Source: Gammaproteobacteria bacterium (GTDB lineage Bacteria > Pseudomonadota > Gammaproteobacteria > Pseudomonadales > Azotimanducaceae_A). Taken from it: 8,222 nucleotides of DNA. Location of the stretch: NCBI GenBank assembly GCA_028819775.1, contig JAPPKV010000230.1, positions 5,078-13,299 on the forward strand, in the 5' to 3' direction. Under the pieces are notes generated by a model. That model searched no databases, was not told the origin of the DNA, and saw only the letters and a program-made list of their open reading frames with translations. The first letter of the stretch is position 1; each line of letters opens with the position of its first letter. The position numbers were made by a program, and so were the translations under genes. Positions 1 to 7,982 of the stretch are shown here, in pieces.

Positions 1-147
1 CCAGGGGCGGCGCGTGTTGCGATGCGCCAGCACTTCACACGGTTGCTCGAATCGATGCTGAGCGTCACGGAAGAACAGGCGCTGCAGGAAATCCGCAGGC
101 GGGCCAACGAGAGCCGCCAGCGGTTCCTCAAGGCCGCCGGCATCTGA
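1..147 (+). CDS. GntR-family (FadR/FCD subfamily) transcriptional regulator, C-terminal fragment
   Basis: The first 48 codons run in frame from the window edge to a TGA at 145-147; the 5' part lies outside. The peptide contains an AMRQHF segment followed by an amphipathic, charged helix rich in E, R and Q, ending in RFLKAAGI. This matches the last helices of the FCD effector-binding domain of FadR-type GntR regulators, where an A-x-x-A-M-R-x-H motif near the C-terminus is typical. The DNA-binding winged helix would be upstream and is not visible. Regulators of this subfamily commonly sit next to uronate and alginate catabolic genes and respond to sugar acid intermediates. Here the gene is on the same strand as the lyase, ending only 22 bases before its ATG, so it is probably cotranscribed with the operon it controls. 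Family assignment from the tail alone is fairly but not fully secure. Confidence 0.66.
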   Translation, partial: PGAARVAMRQHFTRLLESMLSVTEEQALQEIRRRANESRQRFLKAAGI

Positions 148-169
148 ACGCTCGCTTGCCTTGAGATCA

Positions 170-2377
170 ATGCACCGTAGTCGGGCCGCTCTGGCCATCG
201 CGCCGGCGCTGGCTCTGGCTGCGGCGCACGACGCCCTGGGCGCCGAGACCCTGGTGCGCACCCAGCAAGAGTACCGGGATGCCGTGCGCTCGGCACGGCC
301 CGGTGACACGGTCGTGCTCGCCGACGGCGTCTGGAAGGACTTCGAGATGCTCTTCACCGGCACCGGCACGGCAGACGCGCCGATCACGCTGACGGCCGAG
401 ACCAAGAGCAAGGTGTTCATCTCGGGACAGTCGAACCTGCGCATGGCGGGCAAACACCTGGTCGTAACCGGACTGGTCTTCCGCGATGGCCATACGCCGA
501 CCAACACGGTCATCTCGTTCCGGCGCACGCGCGGCGACCTCGCCCACCATTCCCGCGTCACCGAGGTCGTCATCGACCGCTTCAACAACCCGGAACGCCA
601 GGAGACCGACTTCTGGGCGATGCTCTACGGCAAGCACAACCGCTTCGATCACAACCACCTCGAGGGCAAGAGCAACGCCGGCGTCACGATGGCCGTCCGC
701 CTCGACAGCGAGGAGAGCCAAGAGAACCACCATCGCATCGACCACAACTACTTCGGGCCCCGCCCGATCCTCGGATCCAACGGCGGCGAAACGCTGCGTA
801 TCGGCACCAGCGCGTACTCGCAGAGCGACTCGCTGACCCTGGTCGAAAACAACGTCTTCGACCGCTGCAACGGCGAGCTCGAGATCGTCTCCAGCAAGTC
901 GGGAGGGAACACCTTCCGCGGGAATCTGTTCCTTGAGTCCCGGGGCACGCTCACGCTGCGCCACGGCAACGGCAACCTCATCGAGGACAACGTCTTTCTT
1001 GGCAACCGCGCGGCGCATACCGGCGGCATCCGCGTCATCAATGCCGACCAGGTGGTGCGCAACAACTACCTATACGGCCTCACCGGACATCGCTTCGGCG
1101 GCGCACTGGTGGTCATGAACGGCGTCCCGGACTCGCCCATCAACCGCTATCACCGGGTCGCCAATGCGATCATAGAGAACAACTCGGTCATCGACAGCGA
1201 CCACGTCGAGCTGGCCGCAGGCAGCGACGACGAGCGCTCGGCCGCTCCCGTCGACAGCGTGTTCCGCGCGAATCTCATCTACACCAGCGACGGCCGCAAC
1301 GCCGTCGCGGTTCACGACGATGTCAGCGGCATCGAATTCGACGCCAATGTGTACAACGGCGGCCCGGAGCCGCTCGGTGCCGGTTTCGACAACACGCCGG
1401 TTGAACTCCGCCAAGCCGCGAACGGCCTCTTGTTCCCCGTAGACGACGCGCTCGCTGGCGTCGGCGCGAGCCCGGATCTCGAGATCCTGGATGTATCGGC
1501 GACGGGCGTCGACTGGTATCCCAAGCCCGGTCCGGACCAGCGCTTCGACACGGGCACCACTATCCGAATCGAACCCGGCGAAGACGAGATCTTCGACGCC
1601 GCTGCCTCGGCCGGTGCCGGCGACACCATCGAGCTCCAGCCGGGCGACTACCTGGCGACCAAGACCATCGTCGTGGATCGGCCGCTGACGGTGCGCGCGA
1701 CGCCGGGCACGGCGCTCATCGAGTTCGAGCGCACAGCGTTGTTCGAGATCGCGGATGGCGGCAGCCTCAAGCTCAGCGGTGTCGCGATCTCGGGCGCGGC
1801 GGCACCCGACGTCGCCGGCAACTCGCTGATCCGAACCAGCCGCTATTCGATGCTCAACAACTACATGCTCGTCGTAGAGAACTCGACCATCGCAGACCTC
1901 GACACCAACCATTCCTTCCATTTCCTGCGCGTCGCCCGGCACACGTTCGCCGACCGGATCGCCATCGCGAATTCGACCTTTCGCAACATCACCGGCGACA
2001 TCCTTTCGCTCGACGCCGAGATCGACGACTTGGGTCTTTACAACGCCGAATACGTAACCGTCACCGGGTCTCGCTTCGAGGACATCGAAGGGGCCCTTGC
2101 CGATGTGTATCGCGGCGGTACCGACGAGAGCACCTTCGGACCCCACTTCGAACTGCGCGACTCGGCACTGGCGGCAGTAGGCAACGGCTCGCGCAACAAG
2201 TCTGGCGCATCGATTCGCCTCGTCGGCGTTCAGGACGCTGACATCCACGGCAACACCTTCGCGGCCGGCAAACCGATCCGGGTCGTACACACGGTGGGCG
2301 ATCCGGTGACGACGCTGTCGGACAACCGTTTCGACGCCACACCGGCGCCGCTGATCGGCGAGATCGACCCTCGGTGA
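170..2377 (+). CDS. Secreted two-domain PL6 family polysaccharide lyase (alginate lyase, AlyGC-like)
   Basis: Predicted 735-residue enzyme cleaving alginate by beta-elimination in the periplasm or outside the cell. I chose the ATG at 170; a TTG at 161 is in frame and adds three residues. The first 25 residues form a signal peptide (basic start, Ala/Leu core, cleavage likely after LGA). Residues about 26-400 are the PL6 beta-helix, with repeated N-x-F/Y turns. From the ATG, Lys243 (in EIVSSKSGG) and Arg264 (in TLTLRHGNG) fit the PL6 catalytic base and acid. Asn204 (in SNGGETLRIG) and Glu236/Glu238 fit the calcium ligands. The spacing between all of these equals what I recall for AlyGC (N181, E213, E215, K220, R241). 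Residues about 435-735 form a second beta-helix-like domain, as in AlyGC. The gene ends in TGATG shared with the PL17 gene. PL6 also contains chondroitinase B, but the PL17 neighbour favours alginate. Preference for G or mixed blocks cannot be read from the sequence. Confidence 0.93.
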   Translation: MHRSRAALAIAPALALAAAHDALGAETLVRTQQEYRDAVRSARPGDTVVLADGVWKDFEMLFTGTGTADAPITLTAETKSKVFISGQSNLRMAGKHLVVTGLVFRDGHTPTNTVISFRRTRGDLAHHSRVTEVVIDRFNNPERQETDFWAMLYGKHNRFDHNHLEGKSNAGVTMAVRLDSEESQENHHRIDHNYFGPRPILGSNGGETLRIGTSAYSQSDSLTLVENNVFDRCNGELEIVSSKSGGNTFRGNLFLESRGTLTLRHGNGNLIEDNVFLGNRAAHTGGIRVINADQVVRNNYLYGLTGHRFGGALVVMNGVPDSPINRYHRVANAIIENNSVIDSDHVELAAGSDDERSAAPVDSVFRANLIYTSDGRNAVAVHDDVSGIEFDANVYNGGPEPLGAGFDNTPVELRQAANGLLFPVDDALAGVGASPDLEILDVSATGVDWYPKPGPDQRFDTGTTIRIEPGEDEIFDAAASAGAGDTIELQPGDYLATKTIVVDRPLTVRATPGTALIEFERTALFEIADGGSLKLSGVAISGAAAPDVAGNSLIRTSRYSMLNNYMLVVENSTIADLDTNHSFHFLRVARHTFADRIAIANSTFRNITGDILSLDAEIDDLGLYNAEYVTVTGSRFEDIEGALADVYRGGTDESTFGPHFELRDSALAAVGNGSRNKSGASIRLVGVQDADIHGNTFAAGKPIRVVHTVGDPVTTLSDNRFDATPAPLIGEIDPR

Positions 2378-4746
2378 TGCCCACAGCCAAGTGCGGCGGA
2401 GCGAGGCGGCTATGGCGAGTCGTTGTCCCGGCCGCCATCCTGGCGACGGCCTTCCTGCCGACTGCCGTGGCGCAGCACCCTCGCCTCTTGCTGACTCCTG
2501 ATGACGCCAGGATGATCGTTGAGTCGCTGGACCAATCGCCGAGCTTTGCGCGAACGCTCGAGCGCAAGCGCGTGCAGACCCGCGCCTGGTTCGCTTCGCC
2601 TCCGGACGTGCCGGAACCGAAGGACCCTGGTGGCGGATATACCCACGAGCAGCACAAGAAGAACGGCATCGCCATCCACGACGCCGGCATCCTCTTTCAG
2701 TTGACGGGCGATTCGGATTACGCGAGCTGGGCCAGGCACCTCCTGGTGGCGTATGCGCAACTGTACCCCGGGCTCGGCGAACATCCGGTCGAACGGAGCC
2801 GGACGCCCGGTCGGTTGTTCTGGCAGACGCTGAACGAATCCGTCTGGCTGGTGTACGCCATCCAGGGCTTCGACGCCATCTACGGCACGCTGTCCGGGGA
2901 CGACCGTGAGCTGATCGAGACGGCTTTGCTTCGGCCGATGGCGGATTTCCTGTCCATCGGCCAGCCGGAAACGTTCGACCGGATGCACAACCATGCCACC
3001 TGGGCGGCTGCGGCCGTGGGCATGACCGGCTTCGTCCTCGACGATGAATCCCTCCTCCGCCGCGCCCTGCTCGGCCTCGACGGCGACGGGCGCGCCGGCT
3101 TCCTGCGCCAGTTGGACGTGCTCTTTTCACCCGATGGCTACTACACGGAAGGGCCTTACTACCAGCGCTACGCGCTGATGCCTTTCGTCGTCTTCGCCCG
3201 TGCCATCGAGCAAAACGCGCCCGAGCTCGAGATTTTCAAGCATCGCAACGGCGTCCTCGAAAAGGCGATCCTGGCGTGTATCGATTTGTCCTACGCCGGG
3301 CTTTTCTTCCCCCTCAACGACGCCATCAAGGACAAGGGGCTGGACACGGTGGAACTGCGCTACGGCCTGTCGATCGCCTATGGGCTTACCGGCGATCCTG
3401 CGATCCTGTCCGCGGCCGGTGTGCAAAGCTCGTTCGTCCCTACCGGCGATGGCTTCCGCATGGCCCGCGCCATCGACCAAGGAGGGGCCGTGCCCTTGGA
3501 GTGGCGCTCGGTGCTGCTCCGCGATGGGCCGGCAGGCAGGCAGGGCGGGCTGGCGGTGCTGCGTAGCGGTGGCGCGACAGACCCTCAAGCGCTGGTGCTC
3601 AAGGCCAGCTCCCAGGGCATGGGCCACGGCCACTACGACAAGCTTGCCTGGCTGTTCTACGACAACGGCCAGGAGATCATCACGGACTACGGCGCCGCAC
3701 GGTTTCTCAATGTCGAGCAGAAGCGTGGCGGCAGCTATCTGCCGGAGAACTCCACCTGGGCCAAGCAGACCATCGCGCACAACACGCTGGTAGTCGACGA
3801 GACCAGCCACTTTGACGCCAAGCTGTCGGTGGCCGAGACCCTCCACCCCGCAGTGACCTTGTTTGACAGCACAAATGACGTTCAGATCGCGGCGGCCGCG
3901 ATGCACGGCGCCTACGACGAGGTCGCCTTCGATCGAACGACGGCACTGCTCCATGGCGTGACTGGCGACCGCGCCATCGCCATCGATGTGCTGCGCGCGG
4001 ATGGCAGGGGCGAGCACCAGTTCGATCTGCCGCTGCATTTCAACGGCCAGATCATCGATGTCAGCCACCCGGTCGAAGCCAACACGACGCTGCTGCAGCC
4101 GCTTGGCGAGAGCAACGGCTACCAGCACCTATGGCTGCGAGCCCGGGCCGACGTTGCCGCCGCTGAGCAGTTTTCGGTCACCTGGCTGACCGGCAACCGC
4201 TTCTACACCTTCACCACCATCGCCCACGCCGACATGGAGGTGCTGTTCACCGAGCTCGGCGCCAACGACCCCGATTTCAACCTGCGCCGACAGCAGGCGC
4301 TCGTGCTCCGCGTTCGCGATTCGCGAGACCAGGTATTCACCTCGCTGCTCGAGCCCCACGGCGAATACAACGGCGCGGAAGAGTTCACCATCGACAGCCG
4401 CCCGCGCATCGCGCGCATCACGCATGTCCGCCGAGGCCAGGCCGATGCGTTGCGTCTCACGGCCGTTGACGGCCACACCACCACGCTGCTGCTTTCCTAC
4501 GATCCCGACGAAGCCGCGGCGCATGCGCTGACCGTCGAGGATCACGACTATCACTGGAATGGCTACTACGCGCTGTTCGTCGACGGCGAGCGACGCGTTG
4601 ACGAGCGCCCCAAGGGTCGTTCGGCGCCGCCTCCCGCGCAGCCACGTCTCGCACGAGCGGCACAGCAGCGGGAAAATACCGATGACGGGGCTACCACCGG
4701 GTCTTCGGCAATGGACATGACACACGAGAGGAGTGACGAACGGTGA
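2377..4746 (+). CDS. Secreted PL17 family oligoalginate lyase (heparinase II/III-like)
   Basis: Predicted 789-residue exo-type lyase that takes alginate oligomers to unsaturated monouronate, which opens to DEH. The ATG at 2377 overlaps the PL6 stop (TGATG); GTG 2374 is an alternative giving one extra residue. A signal peptide covers about residues 1-32 (cleavage near TAVA/QHP). An alpha/alpha-barrel follows to about residue 360, then a heparinase II/III beta-sheet domain. From the ATG, Asn205-His206 (MHNHATW) and Tyr262 (EGPYYQRY) match the catalytic Asn, His and Tyr of Alg17C. His419 (HGHYDKL), Asp437 (TDYG) and His468 (IAHNTLVVDE) match its zinc ligands. All sit at a constant offset of four from the Alg17C numbers I recall (201, 202, 258, 415, 433, 464), so the core is nearly colinear. 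The last 40-45 residues are a polar Pro/Ala/Arg/Asp-rich tail without visible fold, and its end carries the ribosome binding site of the next gene. PL15 or another heparinase-like lyase is less likely. Confidence 0.92.
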   Translation: MPTAKCGGARRLWRVVVPAAILATAFLPTAVAQHPRLLLTPDDARMIVESLDQSPSFARTLERKRVQTRAWFASPPDVPEPKDPGGGYTHEQHKKNGIAIHDAGILFQLTGDSDYASWARHLLVAYAQLYPGLGEHPVERSRTPGRLFWQTLNESVWLVYAIQGFDAIYGTLSGDDRELIETALLRPMADFLSIGQPETFDRMHNHATWAAAAVGMTGFVLDDESLLRRALLGLDGDGRAGFLRQLDVLFSPDGYYTEGPYYQRYALMPFVVFARAIEQNAPELEIFKHRNGVLEKAILACIDLSYAGLFFPLNDAIKDKGLDTVELRYGLSIAYGLTGDPAILSAAGVQSSFVPTGDGFRMARAIDQGGAVPLEWRSVLLRDGPAGRQGGLAVLRSGGATDPQALVLKASSQGMGHGHYDKLAWLFYDNGQEIITDYGAARFLNVEQKRGGSYLPENSTWAKQTIAHNTLVVDETSHFDAKLSVAETLHPAVTLFDSTNDVQIAAAAMHGAYDEVAFDRTTALLHGVTGDRAIAIDVLRADGRGEHQFDLPLHFNGQIIDVSHPVEANTTLLQPLGESNGYQHLWLRARADVAAAEQFSVTWLTGNRFYTFTTIAHADMEVLFTELGANDPDFNLRRQQALVLRVRDSRDQVFTSLLEPHGEYNGAEEFTIDSRPRIARITHVRRGQADALRLTAVDGHTTTLLLSYDPDEAAAHALTVEDHDYHWNGYYALFVDGERRVDERPKGRSAPPPAQPRLARAAQQRENTDDGATTGSSAMDMTHERSDER
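4727..4733 (+). promoter_or_regulatory. Ribosome binding site of the MFS transporter gene
   Basis: The purine-rich AGAGGAG sits 9 bases before the GTG at 4743, inside the end of the PL17 gene. It supports the GTG start that overlaps the upstream TGA by four bases (GTGA), and shows that the transporter has its own initiation signal in addition to coupling. Confidence 0.6.
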
Positions 4747-6032
4747 AAACGAGAGGATTGCGTTGGTGGGTGGTTTCCCTAGTGGCGCTGGCCACGGTCA
4801 TCAACTATGTCGACCGGAATGCGCTGGCAGTGATGTGGCCGGCGATTTCCGATGAGTTCGGGATGGACAAATTCGACTATGCGTTCATCGTGAATTGCTT
4901 CATGGTGGGCTACGCGATCGGGCAGACGGCGTTCGGCAAGATATTCGACGCCATCGGCACGCGCTTGGGGTTCGTATTGGCCATCGTTGGCTGGTCGGTC
5001 GCCGTGGCGTTGCACGCGGCAGTGCGCACCGCCTTCCAATTCAGCGTGGTCCGGTTCGCCATGGGGGTCGCGGAAGCGGGGAATTGGCCAGGGGCCACCA
5101 AGAGCAATGCCGAGTGGTTCCCCATCCGCGAACGGGCCTTGGCACAGGGCATTTTCAACTCGGGCGCCTCGCTCGGCGCGGTGGTGTCCGCACCGCTGGT
5201 CGCCTTCCTGTATCTATGGATAGGCTGGAAGGCGACCTTCGTGCTCCTCGGCGGGCTGGGGTTCCTATGGCTGGTGCCTTGGCTGATCGTCTTCAAGTCG
5301 GGTCCAGACAGCCATCCGTGGCTCACGGCGGAGGAGCGCGAGCACATTCTGACCGGCCAGCGCGTACCCCGCGAGGATGGCAACGAGGCCGAGGCGAATA
5401 CCTACGCGCCGGGCTGGTTCGAGATGCTCAAGCACCGCCAAAGCTGGTCGGTAATCGCCTCCCGGTTCTTCCTGGATCCGGTATGGTGGTTGTTCGTGTC
5501 ATGGCTGCCCCTCTACCTCGTCGATCAGTTCGGTTTCGACATCAAGCAGATCGGCTTGTTCGCATGGGTACCCTACGTCGGGGCCGCGATGGGCGCCCTG
5601 TTGGGCGGCTGGCTTGCTCGGCAACTATTGCAGCGCGGATGGAGCGTTGACCGAACGCGGAAAGTCACCATATGGTTTGGGGGATTACTGATGTTCCCCG
5701 CACTCCTCGCCACGACCTACGCGTTCACGCCGCTATTGGCCGTGTTATTGATTGCCGTGATCCTGTTCGGGTTCCAGATCGCCATCGGCAGCATCCAGAC
5801 CCTCCCGAGCGACTTCTACTCGGGCGATTCCGTCGGCTCGCTGGCCGGAGTTGGCGGCACGGCGGCGGTGGTCGGCGTCTTGATCATGAACTCCTTGATC
5901 CCTTGGGTAACCGGACCGACAACCGACCCGAACTGGGTGCCGGCCTTCGTCATCGGTGCGCTCTTAGTGCCCTTGGCCCTATTGTCCGTGTGGTTGTTTG
6001 CCCGAAAGGTTGAACCGGTGACGCCGAAGTAG
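4743..6032 (+). CDS. MFS transporter, anion:cation symporter (hexuronate/ExuT-like) family
   Basis: A 429-residue inner-membrane protein with about 12 hydrophobic segments, the normal size for ACS-family proton symporters of organic anions such as hexuronates and glucarate. Family marks visible: NYVDR at residues 21-25 in the first membrane span; GKIFDAIGTRLGF (65-77), the loop 2-3 MFS signature; EAGNWPGATKSNAEWFP (111-127) with the ERA that follows; and GDSVGSLAGVGGTAA (361-375) in the C-terminal half. A hydrophilic central loop (about 185-235) separates the two six-helix halves. It starts at a GTG overlapping the PL17 stop and is the third linked gene of the lyase operon. From context I infer uptake of the unsaturated uronate/DEH, or possibly very short oligomers, released by the periplasmic lyases; substrate cannot be read from the sequence. 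Leucine codons TTG and TTA look somewhat commoner than in the lyase genes by eye, which is weak evidence of a different history. Confidence 0.9.
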   Translation: MKTRGLRWWVVSLVALATVINYVDRNALAVMWPAISDEFGMDKFDYAFIVNCFMVGYAIGQTAFGKIFDAIGTRLGFVLAIVGWSVAVALHAAVRTAFQFSVVRFAMGVAEAGNWPGATKSNAEWFPIRERALAQGIFNSGASLGAVVSAPLVAFLYLWIGWKATFVLLGGLGFLWLVPWLIVFKSGPDSHPWLTAEEREHILTGQRVPREDGNEAEANTYAPGWFEMLKHRQSWSVIASRFFLDPVWWLFVSWLPLYLVDQFGFDIKQIGLFAWVPYVGAAMGALLGGWLARQLLQRGWSVDRTRKVTIWFGGLLMFPALLATTYAFTPLLAVLLIAVILFGFQIAIGSIQTLPSDFYSGDSVGSLAGVGGTAAVVGVLIMNSLIPWVTGPTTDPNWVPAFVIGALLVPLALLSVWLFARKVEPVTPK

Positions 6033-6397
6033 GCACTTGACCGGCCGGCGCCTCTCGTTCCGCACGGCTGACTGATCGGCAGATCCACCAGCATCACCCA
6101 CTCCTCGCGGTGCAGGACGGAATTGGTGAGGCTTGCACCGCCCCAGGAATAGCGGTTGCGGTGACGGTTGCCGTCGCGGCTTGGATCCAGCGCGACGACC
6201 TCGGCAGCTTCGCGTTCGCAACCTTGGCGCAGGAACCTGACCTGGTCCGCGGTCAGCACATCCCGGACAACAACGAAGCCGTCCCGGTAGAAGATGCGAA
6301 CCGCCGCATCGACCTCGTCGGGCCGCAGGATTTCGAGCCCCGGCATACCGTTGTTGGCTTCCAGGTCACACCGCAGCGCTTCAACATCCAAGGACAT
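6033..6397 (-). pseudogene. Truncated phytanoyl-CoA dioxygenase (PhyH) family gene, N-terminal remnant
   Basis: On the minus strand an ATG at 6395-6397 opens a frame whose first ~105-110 residues look like the N-terminus of a PhyH-family Fe(II)/2-oxoglutarate oxygenase: FYRDGFVVVRDVLTADQVRFL (residues 36-56), then RNRYSWG and a REEWVMLVDLP segment at about 97-107. Family members are usually near 250-300 residues. The iron-binding HxD and distal His, and the 2-oxoglutarate-binding Arg, should come after this point. After residue ~107-111 (near base 6065-6077) the resemblance ends, and the frame continues antisense to the transporter until a stop at 5816, giving a 193-residue chimeric reading frame without the catalytic half. 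I regard it as a non-functional remnant; the exact 3' edge is uncertain within 6033-6080. The ATG lies 3 bases after the sulfatase stop, so the two were once an operon. Its original substrate is unknown. Confidence 0.72.
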
Positions 6398-6400
6398 CGC

Positions 6401-7975
6401 TCAGCGACGCTTCGCGGCCTCTACTTCCTCGGCCCATTCCTTCATGCGGGTGTTCCTGCGCTCGTCGATGACGGGGTCGCCCTCGCGTCCGTTGGGAAGA
6501 ACCTTGCCTTCGGGATAGTCGGCGCCCCACGCACTGCGACTCACCGAGACGCTCCAGGCCGCCAGTTCGCGGTGCATGCGCTCGGCGATTTCCGGATACA
6601 GCTCGATCAGGTTCTGCTCTTCTTTCGGATCCCCGATGACGTTGTAGAGCTCGAAGGACTCCTGGATAGACTCTCCACCCGACCTGTGGGTGACGTTCTG
6701 AACAAGCTTCCAGTCGTTGTCGAGCCACATCCTCCCGCCGCTTGCTCTGAATCCCAACGGTTGATCCCGTCGCGCGGGCTCTGACTTGAAAACGCCTGCG
6801 AGCGAGATGCCATCGTGCACCTTGTTGATGGAGTCCGGACTTAGCCCGGCCACGTCGATGAGCGTCGGGAACATGTCCACGGTTCCGGCGGGGAAGTTGG
6901 ACACCCGGGGTTCGATGCCAGCGGGCCATTCGACAAGGGTCGGTACGCGCAGTCCGCCTTCGTAGAAATCCTTCTTGAACCCGCGAAGGTGACCGGTGCT
7001 ATCGGGTCGGCCTCCCCGAAAGCAACCGAATGCCCTGGCTTCCTCGCTGGTCAGGTCGGGATCCAACGAAGCACCGCAGTCTGCCGGATAGTCGATGTTG
7101 GGCGTGCCGCCGTTGTCGCTGGTAAACCAGACGAGCGTGTTCTCGGCGATGCCAAGATCCTTGAGTCCCTGTCTTAGGTGACCGATGGACCGATCGATGG
7201 CGACGATTTCGCCATGCATATGCGCCGAGACTCGATCGATCACCCCCAGGAAGGGCTTGATGTCCTCCTCGGAGGCCTCCCACGGACCGTGAGGCGCCGA
7301 ATACCAGATGACGACGAACACCGGCTTTTCCTCGGCGACCTGCGTTGTGATGTATTTCAACGCCTCGTCAACGATGATTTCAGAACCGTCCCCTTGGAAC
7401 CGTTCCACCGTGCCGTTGCGGCTCAGTTCGAAGCCGCCGCCTTCGAGGCTGAATCGATCGAACCCGCTGGTCGTACTCAGCCAGTAGTCAAACCCCAACT
7501 CACCCGGCCCATGAGGGTCGTCGGCGGGCAGCGGATGGCCTTTTACTACCGCCTGGTTTAGGTGCCACTTGCCGAAATGGGCCGTCGAATAGCCGGCATC
7601 TCTGAAAGCCGTGGAGAGCATCTTCTCCTGTTTGTTGATGGCGTGCCCGACGCGAAACGCACCGGTTCGGTCATTGGTCCGCCCGGTCATCACCGAGGCC
7701 CGGGTCGGCGTACAACTGGGCGCCCCGGCATAGAATCGGTCCATCCGCAGACCGCTCTTCGCCATGTCGTCGAGGTTCGGCGTCTTCATGACGGGATGAC
7801 CGTAGTAGCCGGTCTGCGCCCACCCCATGTCGTCGGCCATGAGCAGAATGACATTGGGCCTGGTATCCGCCAGGGCTGTCCCGGTAAGCATCAGGACCGC
7901 GATGCCCACGACTACCCTCCCTGCGTCCGCCACGGTCCGTCGCGAGTTCTGCCCATGGCAATCGGATCGATACAT
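6401..7975 (-). CDS. Secreted formylglycine-dependent sulfatase (arylsulfatase-like, S1 family)
   Basis: A 524-residue predicted exported hydrolase removing sulfate esters from an organic substrate, probably a sulfated glycan. I chose the ATG at 7973-7975 because GGAG (7983-7986) lies 7 bases upstream; an ATG at 7979-7981 is only one base from it. After a long polar start, the hydrophobic stretch VVVGIAVLMLTG leads to cleavage near ALA/DTR. Conserved marks, numbered from this start: Asp48-Asp49 (LLMADDMG), metal ligands; Cys88 in CTPTRAS (88-94), the C-x-P-x-R signal for conversion of Cys to formylglycine; Lys136 and His138 (GKWHL); His229 (SAPHGPW); Asp287-Asn288 (TSDNGG), metal ligands; and Lys334 in LRGFKKDFYEGG. 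All expected catalytic positions are present, so the enzyme looks intact. It depends on a formylglycine-generating or anaerobic maturase not in this window. It runs opposite to the lyase operon. Substrate and subfamily cannot be decided here. Confidence 0.93.
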   Translation of the reverse strand: MYRSDCHGQNSRRTVADAGRVVVGIAVLMLTGTALADTRPNVILLMADDMGWAQTGYYGHPVMKTPNLDDMAKSGLRMDRFYAGAPSCTPTRASVMTGRTNDRTGAFRVGHAINKQEKMLSTAFRDAGYSTAHFGKWHLNQAVVKGHPLPADDPHGPGELGFDYWLSTTSGFDRFSLEGGGFELSRNGTVERFQGDGSEIIVDEALKYITTQVAEEKPVFVVIWYSAPHGPWEASEEDIKPFLGVIDRVSAHMHGEIVAIDRSIGHLRQGLKDLGIAENTLVWFTSDNGGTPNIDYPADCGASLDPDLTSEEARAFGCFRGGRPDSTGHLRGFKKDFYEGGLRVPTLVEWPAGIEPRVSNFPAGTVDMFPTLIDVAGLSPDSINKVHDGISLAGVFKSEPARRDQPLGFRASGGRMWLDNDWKLVQNVTHRSGGESIQESFELYNVIGDPKEEQNLIELYPEIAERMHRELAAWSVSVSRSAWGADYPEGKVLPNGREGDPVIDERRNTRMKEWAEEVEAAKRR

Positions 7976-7982
7976 TCCCATG

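Noticed and set aside
161..169. TTG at 161 as start of the PL6 gene
   Set aside because: No better ribosome binding site than for the ATG at 170, and it adds only three residues before a signal peptide that is already complete. It remains possible.
148..169. Promoter or operator between the regulator and PL6
   Set aside because: The gap is only 22 bases with no recognisable promoter or dyad; cotranscription with the regulator is simpler.
1070..3130. Long open frame of 686 codons on the minus strand across the two lyase genes
   Set aside because: It lies antisense to PL6 and PL17, both of which have clear family motifs. It is Arg/Ala/Val-rich without recognisable domains, as expected of stop-poor shadow frames in GC-rich DNA.
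3127..4128. 333-codon minus-strand open frame within PL17
   Set aside because: Antisense shadow of a well-supported gene; no recognisable motif or start signal.
4895..5650. 251-codon plus-strand frame inside the transporter gene
   Set aside because: Out-of-frame reading of the transporter; Arg/Gly-rich with no membrane segments or motif.
5816..6032. C-terminal 70 or so residues of the PhyH frame as true coding sequence
   Set aside because: This part is the complement of the transporter's conserved C-terminal coding sequence and does not resemble the PhyH catalytic half.
6033..6076. Possible bidirectional terminator between the converging transporter and PhyH remnant (CCGGCCGG palindrome at 6041-6048)
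   Set aside because: The palindrome is only 8 bases, without a loop or a T-run on either strand, so no intrinsic terminator can be supported.
6110..6784. 224-codon plus-strand frame opposite the PhyH remnant and sulfatase
   Set aside because: Antisense to recognisable PhyH and sulfatase coding sequence; no ribosome binding site or domain seen.
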